Part shown: one piece after another, positions 46,199 to 57,751 of the stretch
Numbering within the stretch: position 1 is the stretch's first letter
How the letters are laid out: each line of letters starts with the position of its first letter
Translations under genes and position numbers: made by a program
From: Mycoplasma testudineum
GTDB lineage: Bacteria > Bacillota_I > Bacilli_A > Mycoplasmatales > Metamycoplasmataceae
Reading direction: 5' to 3'
DNA length: 64,000 bases
Assembly: GCF_002245785.1 (NCBI RefSeq)
Contig: NZ_NNCE01000004.1
Span: 28,926 to 92,925, forward strand
Notes under the pieces: generated by a model
The model's input: only the letters and a program-made list of their open reading frames with translations
Told to the model about the DNA's origin: nothing
Databases searched by the model: none

Positions 46199-47032
46199 TT
46201 AAGCAGCAAATTTTATTTTAACTTCTGCAAATAAAGGATATGAAGAATTTAATCTATAGTGGAACATTAATGAAAATCCGTTTAATGCTTCATTAGGTTG
46301 TAAAAACATAAAAACAGTTTCATTATTTACTATAAAAGAACCTTCAATACTTAACTGTACTCTTTGTTCTTCAGTAATTACTTTTGCGGCAACTAAGATA
46401 TTTTTAAGAGCAACAACAGCATCACTTTTCGAAGAGTTAGAGTTAATTGTTTGTACGTATTTTACTAATGTAAAATCAGGGCCTAACGCCTTTAGATCCA
46501 TGGTATATACTGTTTCGTTAAAGGTTTTATTCTGTGTCATTGCGGCTGATTGAGTTTCTCAATCTTCATTTGTTGAAGATGCATTTAAAAAATTAGAAAT
46601 AAAGAAAGTTATGCTTACATTTTGGGAATTAAATTTACCTGCTAATGTAACTTGAATAGTATTACTTCTTTCTGGTGAATGTATTAAATTTGAAACTTGT
46701 GCAGACATAGCAGTTAATGTTATGTTATTGAATCTAGATAGATCATTTGATTCTAATAGCTGTTCTAATCAACTAAATTGCTGAGCTAATGTTTTTGTAT
46801 TTCCTTCGGTTGAATTTAATAATGCAACTGCATCCTGAGCACTCATATTTCTAGCGCTTGCTTTAGCTTGAAAAGTAATGCTATTTTCAGCTATTAGGTT
46901 TTGTATATCAAAATTAGTTATGTTATTACTTGCTGGTGTAGGAACGCTATTATTACATGATACAAAAACAGTTGATGCAATAACTCCAGATCCGATAATT
47001 CCGGTCAATAAAATTTTTTTCTTTAAGTTCAT
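46199..47032 (-). CDS. Hypothetical lipoprotein
   Basis: 277 residues. Signal peptide with basic start and lipobox VFVSC (Cys ~26), then Asn/Ser/Thr-rich mature chain. It has two similar-looking halves (residues ~40-150 and ~165-277), each alternating polar beta-like strands (ERSNTIQVTLAGKFNSQNVSITFF; RVQLSIEGSFIVNNETVFMF) that suggest a duplicated domain. Function unknown; surface exposed. Confidence 0.75.
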
Positions 47033-47113
47033 AATATTACATTTTACCCTATTATTGAAACTTTATTTGCTTTAGGATAATTAAAGACAAAACAAGTTTT
47101 CTTGAAATACATT

Positions 47114-47986
47114 TTATTCATTTTTAATTGTTTTAAATAGTTGAATTAAAAGCTTTTGTAAATAAGGTTTATTCAATGATGATTTTTTAACTAAAGTTGT
47201 CGCAAAAGTTTTATACCCATCAAGCAAGTATCCTTTTAATTCAAATTTTTCTGAAACTGCATTTTCAATAAGTGGAACAACCAAAATATCAATGATAAAT
47301 CCTGGGGTATTTTGTAAGTCCATGTTATCTATGATTACTACGTCATAATTTATTAGATCTGTAATATTAATTTTTGTTTCATCGTTTTTAGCTAAATGAT
47401 TTTGAGTTAGTCAATCCCAACTAGTTAGTACAACTTTTTTGGCTCTACTTGTGTAGTAATTAATCAAATTTGAAAAATATAAACCTTTTTTAAAATTTGA
47501 TTTTACTAACCAATCATCACCATTTGCAATTCAATTTTTATTTTTGGTTGGAAGTGCAAAATATTCATATGTTTCAATTAATGAATCATTATCATTTTCT
47601 TGATAATCAACTGAAACAAACGAATAATTATCGAAATAATTATTGAACATGATTTTTTTTCCAACAGCATTATTTAGTAAACTTACAGTGCTTCTTAATT
47701 TATTTGAGGAATTAATATAAAAATCGGTTATGTATTCTAGTTCATTAGATCTACCATCAGCTATGATTTGTTCTTCTTCGAGTCTTGCACAAAAATCTCC
47801 AAACAAAATTAGTTTTTGTTTGTCAAAATTTTCTGATGTTATATGTTCTAAAGCCTTATTTTTAAAATCTTGAAACCAATTTTGCGCTTCAATTTTTTTT
47901 CAAATATCTTTTATTGATTCAACCAATTCTGTGCGCTCGATTTTACTTATAAAACTTTTATCATTGCCATTATCAAAATATTTCAT
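47114..47986 (-). CDS. dnaI: DnaI-like helicase loader with worn P-loop
   Basis: 290 residues. The C-terminal ~170 follow the DnaI/DnaC AAA+ loader: KGLYFSNLINYYTSRAKKVVLTSWDWLTQN for the sensor helix and VTFPDLL-like strand, then Walker B-like DVVIIDNMDLQN and the C-terminal arginine-finger region. The P-loop reads NGDDWLVKSNFKKG instead of GxxxxGKS, so ATP binding is doubtful. The position right after the DnaB/DnaD-like gene, 2-nt apart, is the Bacillus dnaB-dnaI arrangement, which carries the assignment. Loads or escorts the replicative helicase. Confidence 0.65.
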
Positions 47987-47988
47987 AA

Positions 47989-48960
47989 TTATCTTTTAAT
48001 CATTTTCTTATCATTTTCTAATTTTTTGATTAAACCATCCAAAGTCGAAATATCTGCAATCTGATTAACTGGTTCATCAAAAGTAAATTCTTCAATTTGT
48101 GATGGTGAATTTTTGGGTTGAATTACAAAAGTAGCTGTTCGCTCAGGATCTCTTTTAAGTGAATTTCCATTTAAAATAAGTTCAAAAAAATTTTTAAGCT
48201 CAGCAAAATTTGATCTTCCATTTTCGTGAGTATCTCGAAGTATTCTATCAACGTAATGTTGCTTAATTCCATTTACTTTTTTGTAACTGTAATGAAAAAC
48301 AAGATTGATGATTTTTTCAGAAATTAAAGATTTTCACTTTGCAACTACTTTTTTAATTTCGCTACTTGGTTCTTTATTGATTAAGAATTTATAAAAACTT
48401 AATGAATCTAATTCTTCAACTGCCTCGTAAACATCATTATAAGTTTTGCTTTGAAGACTAATATTGTCAACAGATTTATTCAATTTTGAAGCTTTTATTT
48501 GAAAAATTTCAAAAAAGCTCTTTGTTTCGCGTTTATAAGAATGGTCAAGAAAAGTTTCGATATGAAACTTTGAACCAATTTGATCAACATTTTTTTGTCC
48601 TAATTTTTCTACTAGCAATTGACAAAAAACTTTATTTTCGAAAAATTCAGCTGGTGTTTTAACCGGCAAAAGTTGTATTTTATAAGATGATTGATCTTCA
48701 CTTTTAAAAGTACTTATTAAACCAATTGCTTCTAAATATTCTTTTGCAATTCTTAATTCTTCAAATGTAAAAGAATATAAATCGCATATCTGTGCAAAAG
48801 ATTGGGCAATATTTTGACCTTGAACTAATAAATCACTAAAAATTTCATATAAAAAAACACTTTTAATGCCAATTATGGGCGCATATAAGCTTCTTAAATA
48901 TAAATGCCTTTCGGTTGGTAGAAATTCTGTTTTTATAAGCAAAAATTTGTCAAAATCCAT
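47989..48960 (-). CDS. DnaB/DnaD-like replication initiation and restart protein
   Basis: 323 residues. N-terminal winged-helix-type region (FLLIKTEFLPTERHLYLRSLYAPIIG, a feature of Firmicute DnaB replication-initiation proteins), then a DnaD-like C-terminal helical domain (VDRILRDTHENGRSNFAELKNFFE) with YxxxINxPI-like end. Starts at 48960, where GGAGGC precedes the ATG; an ATG at 48978 adds MRVGGI. Followed 2 nt later by the DnaI-like gene. Confidence 0.7.
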
Positions 48961-48994
48961 AATGCCTCCAACTCTCATAAATGTATTATGTATT

Positions 48995-49540
48995 CTAATG
49001 CTTAACTAAAGTCAAAAAGTCTTCAAGAAAATTTGGCTTTTGCCGTTCTTCAAAGGAGATATTGACACTTTTAGGACCGTAAAACCCTTTGTTTAGGCGG
49101 TCTATTAGTTCTATTGTTGACTTATCGACATTTCTATTGTTGATAAATTTTTGTCTTTGTTGATTACTTATTTCCAGGTTAATTACCCTATCAAAAAGTG
49201 ATAAAAAATCATAAAATTCGCTATTAATTATCGGAATTTCCACAAAATCGTATTTTTGTTTTATTAGATGTTCAAATAACAGCTTGTGCGTCAATTTATT
49301 TAGGATATTTATATTATTTTCATCACTTTTAAGCCACTCTTTTATTGCACTTCGATTTACTTCATCACTTTTTACAAATTGAGGCCCTAAGAAGCTTAAA
49401 ATTAATTTATATCCTGCCTGATCTTTTTTATATTGTTCATGAAAAAAATCATCGGCTGATAATGTTTTATAGCCTAGATTTGATAATTGTTTTAATAAAA
49501 AAGTTTTGCCAGAATGGGTTCTACCGGTTATTGCTATCAT
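48995..49540 (-). CDS. coaE: Dephospho-CoA kinase
   Basis: 181 residues. Last step of coenzyme A synthesis: ATP phosphorylates the 3' hydroxyl of dephospho-CoA. P-loop TGRTHSGKT (residues 5-13), Asp-Asp motif SADDFFHEQY, and the LID-type tail PKSVNISFEERQKP. Starts inside the exonuclease gene (20-nt overlap). The same neighbourhood (polA-type, coaE, dnaB, dnaI) occurs in Firmicutes. Confidence 0.88.
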   Translation of the reverse strand: MIAITGRTHSGKTFLLKQLSNLGYKTLSADDFFHEQYKKDQAGYKLILSFLGPQFVKSDEVNRSAIKEWLKSDENNINILNKLTHKLLFEHLIKQKYDFVEIPIINSEFYDFLSLFDRVINLEISNQQRQKFINNRNVDKSTIELIDRLNKGFYGPKSVNISFEERQKPNFLEDFLTLVKH

Positions 49541-50378
49541 ATAACTTTTTTAATTGTCTTGAAACTGTTTTTAATTCAGTAAACATTTCTTGAACTGGTT
49601 CATCAAACACTATGTTCAATTTAATATCGTTAAAATCAAAATCCAATTTGACATCGCGAACTAAAGTAGCCATTTTTTTACAAAAAAGCGCACTTTCTTT
49701 ATCTTGCACAAGCTTAGCTCTAATTGAACTAGAGATAAATTCGTCGAAAATATTTTCATAAATATTTTCTAATGTTTGAAACTTGTTAAGTAATTTTAAT
49801 GCAGTTACTTTTCCAATTCCAGCTACACCTTTAAGATTATCGCTGCTATCTCCTGCCAAACCTTTGTAATCAGGGACTTGATCAGGTACCATGCCATATA
49901 CTTCCATAAAATCTTCATGATTAATTACAACATTAAAATTTGTGTCATGTAAAACTGAACAATTTGGAGAAACTAGTTGCAATAAATCTTGATCTTTTGA
50001 AAAAACAAAAACATAATCTTGCGAATCAGCTTTTGTTGCTAAAGTTGCAATAATATCATCAGCTTCAAATTCAGCTGCACCACCAAATTTAAAATTAGAT
50101 GCTTCTAGAAGTTGATAGATTTTTTTTAAATCTTCTCTGAAACCTTCTGGAGTTTCTACTCTACCTGCTTTATATTCATCATAAATTTTATGTCTTCAAG
50201 TTTTTCCTGGTAAATCAATTGCGATATATAAATAATCAGGGTTTGTATTTTTTATTAAACTAATAAGTGAATTAAAAAAGAAATGTGGTGTACTTGAAAA
50301 TTGGCTAGCGGCTTGCGAACCATAAAATGAACGAAATGCTAAATACATTCCATCAATAAGTAATATTCTCTTATTCAT
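49521..50378 (-). CDS. 5'-3' exonuclease (PolA N-terminal domain type)
   Basis: 285 residues, a stand-alone flap nuclease without polymerase. Metal-binding carboxylates are seen: LLIDGMYLAFRSF, IAIDLPGKTWRHKIYDEYKAGR, FEADDIIATLA, FVFSKDQDLLQL and the H3TH region GLAGDSSDNLKGVAGIGKVTA. Removes RNA primers during lagging-strand synthesis and repair. Overlaps dnaE upstream by 8 nt and coaE downstream by 20 nt. Confidence 0.93.
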
Positions 50379-53367
50379 TATTTTCCTTTGAAATCACTTT
50401 TAAAATTTTGAAAGTGATTTTATTCTTTGCTTCTATTTTTTTAACTATAACTTTATATTTGTTATTTACTTCTAATAAATCAATTAATGATTGATCACTT
50501 TTATTACATCACATAATTGCTTCAGATACAGATTTATCTTTAAATTTTAAAATGATACTTTCAAATTGACGTGCTGCAGTAGGAGGGGTTTTGAAATAAT
50601 TTTTAGATAAAATTTGCACACTTATTTCAGCTTCTTTATTTATCCCAAGATTTAAAAGATTAGATTCTTGTGAGTAGTTATTATAAGCTTGTCCTAAATT
50701 TTCAACTTCATTGTCGATTTCAATATTTAACAATCTAGTTTTTTCATCGTAACTTTGATCTTGATAGATATCGCTAAAATCTACAATTGCATTAGGAGAT
50801 AATTTTAATATCGCTTGCTTTTCTTTGAACATCAATTCAGCTTCGTCATATCAGCTTTCACATTGACTTTGGGTTCCAAAATCTCTTAAAGCACTACTTC
50901 AAATTAAACGTTTAATATTTGTTTCTGTTAAACCAGCAAATCTTGCTCTAACTACAAAATTGAAAAAATTAGTGTATTTACCATTGTTTAGATAATCTTC
51001 AACTAGTTTATCATTAGCTCCAGGACCAAATGATTTAATCATTGTAAGCGGTAAATGTAAGACATCTCCAATTAGTGAATTTTCTTCATCTGGAAAATTG
51101 ACATTAGGTGAAGATACTTTAATTCCTCTTTTGATTGCTTCATTTGCAAAAGCATTTATTTTTTTCTGATCACCGTTAGCTGTTTTAATTAATGATGTAT
51201 AAAAAAATAAAGGGAACTTAGCTTTGTAATAAATCATTTCATAAGCAATTGTTGCATAGGCAACTGCATGACTTTTATTAAAACCATAGTTAGCAAACAT
51301 TTCGATGTTTTTAAAAATTTTCTCAATAGTTGAAATTTCAAAACCGTTATTAAGAGCTCCATCAACAAATTGCTGTTTTAAGCTTTTTAATAATGTTGCA
51401 TCTTTTTTCCCGATTGCTCGTCTTAAGATATCTGCTTTAGCAAAATTTAAACCAGAAACTTTTTGAGCTATTTCCATGATCTGTTCTTGATAAACAATTA
51501 TTCCGTGTGTTGAAGCCAAAATTTTGTCATACTCAGGTGATATTTTTTCAATTTTAGAAGGGTTCTTTTTGTTTTCAATGTAATTGTCTATATATTCCAT
51601 TGGCCCCGGTCTATATAAAGAAATGATGTCATAAATATCTTTGAATTCAGATATATTAGATTTTTGGAAAACGGTTGTCATTCCATGTGATTCAATTTGG
51701 AAAATCCCTAATGTGTCACCACTTTGAACTAATTCAATTAAATCTTTTTGTTTTGAAAAATCAGCAGGATTTAATTTTAAATTTTTGTAAATTTCAGGAT
51801 GGTGAATTTGTATTAGTTCTTTAATAGATTTAATTGTACTTAGTGTTTTTAAACCTAAAAAATCAATTTTTAAAAATCCAAGTTTTTCTAAATTTGTCAT
51901 GTCATATTGAATTTGATACATGTCATTTACAATTGACAATGGCAAATTTTCTACTAATGGTTTATCGCTAATTATTATTCCGGCCGCATGTGTTCCTGTT
52001 TGTCTTGGCAGTCCTTCAATTTTTTGAGCCAACATTAAATTGTATTCAATCTTAGCTTTTTCTAAATTTTGTCCTCCCGAACCTTTATTTATAATTTTAA
52101 AGAGCTTTTTATTTTGTTTTAGATTTTCGCTAAGATTCAACTTTGGATCAAGTGCTTTAGAAACATCTTCTAAATTTGATTTACTTAATGAATTAGGATC
52201 TTCAACTTTATGTAAATATCTATCTATATCTCTAAGTGAACTTTTAGCAGCTAAATATGAATATGTTGTAATTGTAGCCACATTATTAGCTCCATATCTA
52301 GGCAATATATATTGTTTAATTAAAATATCTCTTTTATCATCTTGTATATCAATATCAATATCAGGTAAAGAAACTCTTTCTGGATTTAAAAATCTTTCAA
52401 AAAGCAAACCATATTCTAATGGATTTATTGTTGTTATATCAAGTAAAAATGAAACTAAAGAACCTGCTGCAGAACCTCTACCCGGTCCTACTTCAATATC
52501 TGTTGATTTAGCATAATCTATAATTTCAGCAATATTTAAAAAATAATCTGCGTATCCTAAATTATTTATTACCTTTAATTCATATTCAAGCCTTAATTTA
52601 GCTTGACTAAAATCTTTAAAAATGTGCCCTCTTTTATTCAATAATTCATTTAGCTTATTTTCCAATATTTTGTCGCTAGGGACTTGACTTTTAATATCAA
52701 AAGAAGGCATAAATTTATCTGCTTTATGTAAATTTATTTCAATATCTTTAACTAAATCAGAAATTCTTGATTTCATTTCCATATCAACAGATTCACCGTT
52801 ATCTAGTGGTGTGAATTTAATGTTTTGGTTGTCATTGTTACCAGCAGTAGAATTTAAAATTTCTAAAGCAATTTGTTCATCTGAAAACATAATTTTATTC
52901 TCGTTAACATAAAGAGAATTTGGTACATTTATTTGACCGTCTGATAAATAAAAATTTTTAAAATTATTTTCATTAATTTGAGATGAATTTAATTTAAACG
53001 ATTGTCTAGGGTGATCAATAAAAATTAAATCATCTTCGAAAACTTTTAAATCCTTTAAAGTGATAAATCCGTCAACTTGAATTTTCAAAATAACTAAATA
53101 TAGTTTTTGCAAACCGCTATTATTTTTGGCAATTAATATTATTCTCTTTTTGCCTTCAATATCTGCTTCCAAACCAGCAATTGGGCTAATATCATTTGCT
53201 TTACATTGGTAATAAAATGTGTCTAAACCGTTTAAATTATTATGATCTGTGATAACTAATTTTTTTAGACCGTTATTTTTGGCAAAAGAAATTAAATCAC
53301 TTATTCTAATTGTTGAATCCAAAAATGAAAACTCTGTATTCAAATGTAAATTAATAAAATTATTCAT
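50371..53367 (-). CDS. dnaE: DNA polymerase III alpha subunit, DnaE type
   Basis: 998 residues, one of two replicative C-family polymerases in mollicutes (the other is PolC). PHP domain (residues 1-~70): the first ligand pair reads HLN instead of HLH in NLHLNTEFSF, TDHNNLNG kept, so PHP activity is doubtful. Palm catalytic triad in RVSLPDIDIDIQDDKRD, fingers with EVGPGRGSAAGSLV. Terminal part after the polymerase (~nt 50400-50850) resembles the OB/helical tail but is short. One TGA-Trp near the end. First gene of a five-gene repair and replication operon. Confidence 0.93.
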
Positions 53368-53422
53368 TTTTTAATTATAAGACTTATCTCCTTAAATGCT
53401 AATTAATGATGACAATTTTAAA

Positions 53423-53453
53423 ATAAAAAATTGCACTAATCAATAATGCAATT
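53423..53453 (-). terminator. Intrinsic terminator after thiI
   Basis: AATTGCA / TGCAATT stem followed by TTTTTTATTTT on the minus strand, immediately after the thiI stop. Confidence 0.75.
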
Positions 53454-54596
53454 CTATTCAAATTCTATTAATTCAAGATTTTCAAAGACTTCTTTTTCTA
53501 AATTAGGTATTTCTTCTAATTCTTGTTCTAATTCATAAGCACGCTTTACCGTTGGTTTTATAACTGGTCTATCTGGTGCAAAAAGTTCGCATGATTCTGC
53601 ACATTGTTTAATTGAAATATCGTGTGTTCCATATTTTTGAGACAAATTTATAATATCTTGTTTGTTTTCTGTAATTAAAGGTCTTAAAATTTCATATTTG
53701 CTTTGTTCTGAGATTGTATGAAGAGATTCAATTGTTTGAGAAGCAACTTGCCCTAAATTTTCGCCTGTAGAAAGAATTAATGATTTTTCTATTTTTGCAA
53801 GTAAAGAAGCTATTCTTACGAATGAGCGTCGCATCAAATTAATTTTGTAACTTTGATCTGACATAAGAGATAGATAATTCATTAGTTCAGTGTAATTAGA
53901 CAAATATAATTTTGTTTTACCTTGATATTTAGAAAACACTTTTGCTAAATCATACAATTTATTAATTGTTCCTTGATCAGTATGAGGAGGTGTTATAAAT
54001 GCCAAAAATACAACCTTAATTCCCCTTTTCATCATATTGATTGCTGCTACCGGTGAATCAAAACCACCCGAAAGTAAATGGATTGTTCTGCCTGAACTAT
54101 TAACAGGTAATCCTCCAACAAGACTTTCGTAATGTTCCATAATAACATAAATTGCATCATGTCTTATTTCGATAATTATTTCTCAATCAAATTTTTTTAA
54201 ATTAACTTCCAACGGATATTTTTTTAAAATGTATGACCCAAAATACAAGTTAATTTCATTACTTGTTTTGTAGAAATTTTTATCATTTCTTCTAGCACTA
54301 ACTCTAAATGTTTTATATTTAGGATTATAAAATTGGTCTATAACAGGTTCTATTAAACTTAAATCTTTTTCCAATTCAATCACAGGAGAATATGATTTTA
54401 TCCCTGGAATGTATTTTAATTTTTCAAGATACTCTTCTTTATATTCAACGAACATTCTATCGTATTGCGAAATTGCTTTTGTTTTTAAAATGTTTTCAAC
54501 ATTATTTTTTAATTGTCTAGTAAATAATTTTCTATTTCTTCCTTTTAAAACTAGTTCGCCATAGCGAATTAAAATTTTGTTGTATTTGATTTCCAT
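53454..54596 (-). CDS. thiI: tRNA 4-thiouridine synthase ThiI
   Basis: 380 residues, short form without rhodanese domain. THUMP domain in the N-terminal ~165 residues (YGELVLKGRNRKLF at the start; FRVSARRNDKNFYKTS), PP-loop SGGFDSPVAAINMMKRG, and TGENLGQVASQT motif of the adenylating fold. Makes 4-thiouridine at position 8 of tRNA; in the short form the sulfur is passed by a sulfurtransferase such as IscS. ATG overlaps the ezrA stop (TAATG). Several TGA-Trp. Confidence 0.95.
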
Positions 54597-56386
54597 TATT
54601 GAATTTTCTTTCTTATTTTTATAATTAAATTTTCAAGAGCAATTTTGTAATTTCCAGATTCTGCCTGAATTCTAGAAATTCTATATGCATCATTGATTTC
54701 TTTGTGTTTTACTCTAGTATATTCGTATTCACGCTCAAGTAATTTGAGCATGTTGAATGTTTCAATTTTAACTCAAATTGATTTAAAAAATTCACCAACA
54801 AGATTATTATATTCTCACTGTGCTTTATATTTTTCTGCTCTAAGTTTTTTATATTCTTCAAGTAAAATATCAACTTTTTCTTTATTTTGCTCAATGTCAT
54901 CTAAATTAGATATTTGTTTTTTTATAATTTGTATTTTATTATCTTTTTTATTTATTTTAATTCCTAAATTAACAATAATTTCTTTTTGTTTTTTTGCAGC
55001 ATCATCAAGTACAAAGCCTCTTTCTAAAACATATGAAATTATTCATTCAAAAAATTCTACTTGAAATAAGTATCTACTTTTAAGATATTCGTATTTTCTT
55101 GTTTCCTTAAATAATTGAGCATGTAACAGATTAGAAGTGTGAGCTAAATTGCTAATTAATTTAACTACTTTTTGAAAATTGTGAAAATTTTTCATTAATG
55201 ATATTAGATGCGGTATTTTTTCTAAAGGCACTTCATCTTCTGAATTTTTTATTAATTCAATGTCATCTAATACGCCATTTACATTGATAGCTAAATTTAG
55301 TTTTTTGATATCAGAATAAATAACTTTAATTCTTTCGACTTCCTGATCAAATGATGAAACATTTTCATTATATTTAGATTCAAGTTCTCTTATATTTATA
55401 GATATAGTTTTTAGTTTATCTTCTACCTTTTTAAAAAATCTAATCACTTGTTTGAATTTAGTCATAATGATTATGAATGTTTGATTATATTTCCCAAGTG
55501 TATTTTTAAATTGTTTATATGCGTTAAAAATTATTTCAATTTCTTTTTGAGATTTAGTTACATCAATATTTTCCATTCAAGCTTCTAATTCCTCGTCTGC
55601 TTCACAAATTTTTGTGTAATAATCTCCTTCTAAAAAACTTGGAATTTTATTTTTTTTTGCTAAATTAATTGCGTTCTCTATTTCGTCAATTAATTTAGGA
55701 ATAATATTAAGTTTTAAAAATTCATAGAAAATTAATTTTCTTATATCTGAATCATATTCTATTAATGAATCATAAAAATTGATTCTTTTTCTTATTGATT
55801 TATTTCCTAAAGATGATTCGGCTCATAAGCTTTTTAATTTTTCTTCAAAATCCGTTAACTTGCTATCAAGACTATCTAAAGAAATATGAATTCTATAACG
55901 GTTATTTTTCAAAAATTCATCCAAAGCAACAATTTTTCTTTGGCAAGATTCAAAAATAAAATCATTTGCTGATTTATTTTTTAATAATATTTTTCTAATT
56001 CTTTCTCATTTTTTGCGAGTATTTTTTAGGATAAACTCGTATTTTTTAGTTGATATAAATGCTTTTAAAAATTTAATAATTTGGTAAGAATGAATGTTAT
56101 AAGGAATCATTTGATTAATTTGTTTTAATTTGAATAGCAATTCTTCCATATTCGCTTCGATTGACTGCATTTCTGCAAATCTTGCTTTTACAACTTCACT
56201 ATTAATTGAATTTGCCATTACTGAAGCAGAAGATAATTTTATATCTATATCTCTAGCTTCATCATTTCATGCTTCGATTCTATACTTAGTTTTTTTAAGA
56301 AAGTCATTGGCAATTAGAAAATATGTCATTATGAAAATAATAATGACAATTAAAATTACTATTAGACTTATTCACCAGTACGACAT
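54596..56386 (-). CDS. Septation ring regulator EzrA-like protein
   Basis: 596 residues, single N-terminal membrane helix (about residues 4-26, WWISLIVILIVIIIFIMTYFL) and otherwise nearly all helix/coiled coil, the EzrA layout and length (B. subtilis ~560). The chain is charged, with repeated long helices, and ends with a segment like the EzrA C-terminus. No close motif identity is visible, so the call rests on layout and on gene order: EzrA, ThiI and RpsD also lie close together in Bacillus. It would sit at the division ring near FtsZ. Confidence 0.6.
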
Positions 56387-56465
56387 GCTTACAATTATAG
56401 ACAATTACATTATCCTTGTTAGAATTGCAAACAGTAGAAAAAGCATAAATAGCCTTATTATAAAT

Positions 56466-56494
56466 TTGTCAGATTTAAAGAAATTAGTTATAAT
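56466..56494 (+). promoter_or_regulatory. Promoter of rpsD
   Basis: TTGTCA (56466-56471) and TATAAT (56489-56494) separated by 17 nt. Transcription should begin near 56502, leaving a leader of about 150 nt. Confidence 0.8.
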
Positions 56495-56501
56495 GTTTAA
56501 A

Positions 56502-56650
56502 CAAAACAGCAGGAATTGATGTTTTCAACTTTATAACTTCTTTTGATTTGTTAGTAACCTGATGCTGCAGGCAGAAAGCATTAAAGTTTTAAAGACAAAT
56601 AGGCAATTTCATCCGTTTTGTAATTAAATTTAAATAAACAAAGAGGTATT
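56502..56650 (+). promoter_or_regulatory. rpsD leader, possible S4-type autoregulation
   Basis: An unusually long leader for a mycoplasma mRNA. It can form ATGCT...AGCAT around GCAGGCAGA at about 56562-56581 and longer pairs. In Firmicutes the rpsD leader binds S4 to repress its own synthesis; whether this one does is inference. Ribosome site AGAGG lies at 56641-56645. Confidence 0.4.
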
Positions 56651-57250
56651 ATGTCAAGAATTAGAGGATCGGTTTTTAAACGATCACGACGTTACGGTTT
56701 TTCTATTTTAGAAACTGGTAAAGAGTTTTCAAAAGGAAAAAAACGTCAATATGCACCAGGTCAACATGGACAAAGACGTTCAAAATTATCTGATTATGGT
56801 AAACATTTATATGAAAAACAAAAAGTTCGTTACTTATATGGAATCAATGAAAAACAATTTAAAGCAAGTTTTTTCAAAGCTTCAAAACGTAAAGGTGTTG
56901 TCGGAACAAACTTCTTACAATATCTAGAACAAAGACTAGATAATTTAGTATATAGAGCTGGTTGAGCAGAAACAAGAAGACAAGCAAGACAATTTGTAAA
57001 TCACGGTCATGTTTTAGTTAATGGTAAAAAAGCAACAATTCCTTCAATGATTATTCCTGTAGGAGCAGCACTTGAATTAAAAGAAAAATTTGCTGCAGGT
57101 GAACAAGTTAAACGTTCAATTGAAGTAAAAACACCAGCTGCTTGAATGAAAGTTAGTGGAATTAAGGCAACATTTGAAAGAATGCCTGAAAGAAAAGAAT
57201 TCTTAAAAGACATTAATGAATCATTAATTGTTGAGTTCTACTCAAAATAG
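56651..57250 (+). CDS. rpsD: 30S ribosomal protein S4
   Basis: 199 residues, typical S4 without the zinc-binding cysteines. Conserved [18 protein letters not shown] block, [18 protein letters not shown] (Trp as TGA), [16 protein letters not shown] (S4 RNA-binding domain) and the C-terminal RMPERKEF. Binds 16S rRNA early in assembly and regulates its own mRNA in other bacteria. Monocistronic with own promoter and terminator. Confidence 0.97.
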
Positions 57251-57267
57251 ATTTAAAATCATGATTG

Positions 57268-57289
57268 CATCTCTACGGAGATGTTTTTT
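57268..57289 (+). terminator. Intrinsic terminator after rpsD
   Basis: CATCTC / GAGATG stem with TACG tetraloop and T-run, 18 nt after the stop. Confidence 0.85.
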
Positions 57290-57319
57290 ATTTACTGCTG
57301 TGTATAAAGTGAAATCATA

Positions 57320-57510
57320 TTAAAAAAAGAAGAGCCAGGACCCCTCTTTTACTTTTTTTCTTCAACTAGACTGGTTACTAATTGTCACATAGTCCCTACT
57401 TGAGCTTACTAAAACGCTTGCTTATACAGTTCAATATAACCCGGATGACTACAGCCCTTGGTTATACTTAGGTAATAAATAATTACCACGCATATAGGTT
57501 TTTTAAAATT
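57320..57510 (-). ncRNA. Candidate structured RNA
   Basis: About 190 nt with no ORF but dense pairing on the minus strand: GGTAAT/ATTACC with 5-nt loop at 57470-57486; TATAACC/GGTTATA at 57434-57466; GACT/AGTC with inner GTTAC/GTCAC (57369-57394); and an intrinsic terminator AAGAG/CTCTT plus seven T at 57321-57352. TAAAAT at ~57523 is a possible -10. It does not look to me like tmRNA, RNase P, SRP RNA or a T-box. Orientation follows from the terminator. Confidence 0.45.
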
Positions 57511-57608
57511 GTTTATTAATTTTACAACATTTTGCGTAATCTTTCAGTAAGTAAAATATTTTTTTCATTAAGAAAATTTATTACATTTTTTCAAACGGAA
57601 TCGATTTA

Positions 57609-57617
57609 GTGTTATAA
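57609..57617 (+). promoter_or_regulatory. Extended -10 promoter of the tracrRNA
   Basis: TGTTATAAT, a perfect extended -10 (TGnTATAAT), placing a start near 57624. Confidence 0.65.
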
Positions 57618-57623
57618 TAACTT

Positions 57624-57736
57624 TGTTATGTAAATATAGCTATAGTAAACAAACATAACATTGATACAAAAATATAATACATTACCAAGATAAGGCTATA
57701 TGCCGTACACGCCGCCAATTAGGGCGGACTTTTTTT
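57624..57736 (+). ncRNA. tracrRNA of the type II CRISPR-Cas locus
   Basis: Anti-repeat around CATAACATTGATAC...AATACATTACCAAGA (57655-57692), then AAGGCTATATGCCG nexus hairpin at about 57692-57706 and a terminator hairpin CCGCC-AATTA-GGGCGG with T-run at about 57711-57736. This order (anti-repeat, AAGGC...GCC nexus, terminator) is the standard tracrRNA layout for Cas9 proteins of this size. From the anti-repeat the crRNA repeat should begin GTTTTGGTAATGTATT. Lies directly before cas1. Confidence 0.85.
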
Positions 57737-57751
57737 ACATTGAAAGGATAT

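Noticed and set aside
54709..54900. Minus ORF inside the EzrA-like gene in another frame
   Set aside because: Out of frame with the 596-residue protein and low complexity; a shadow frame.
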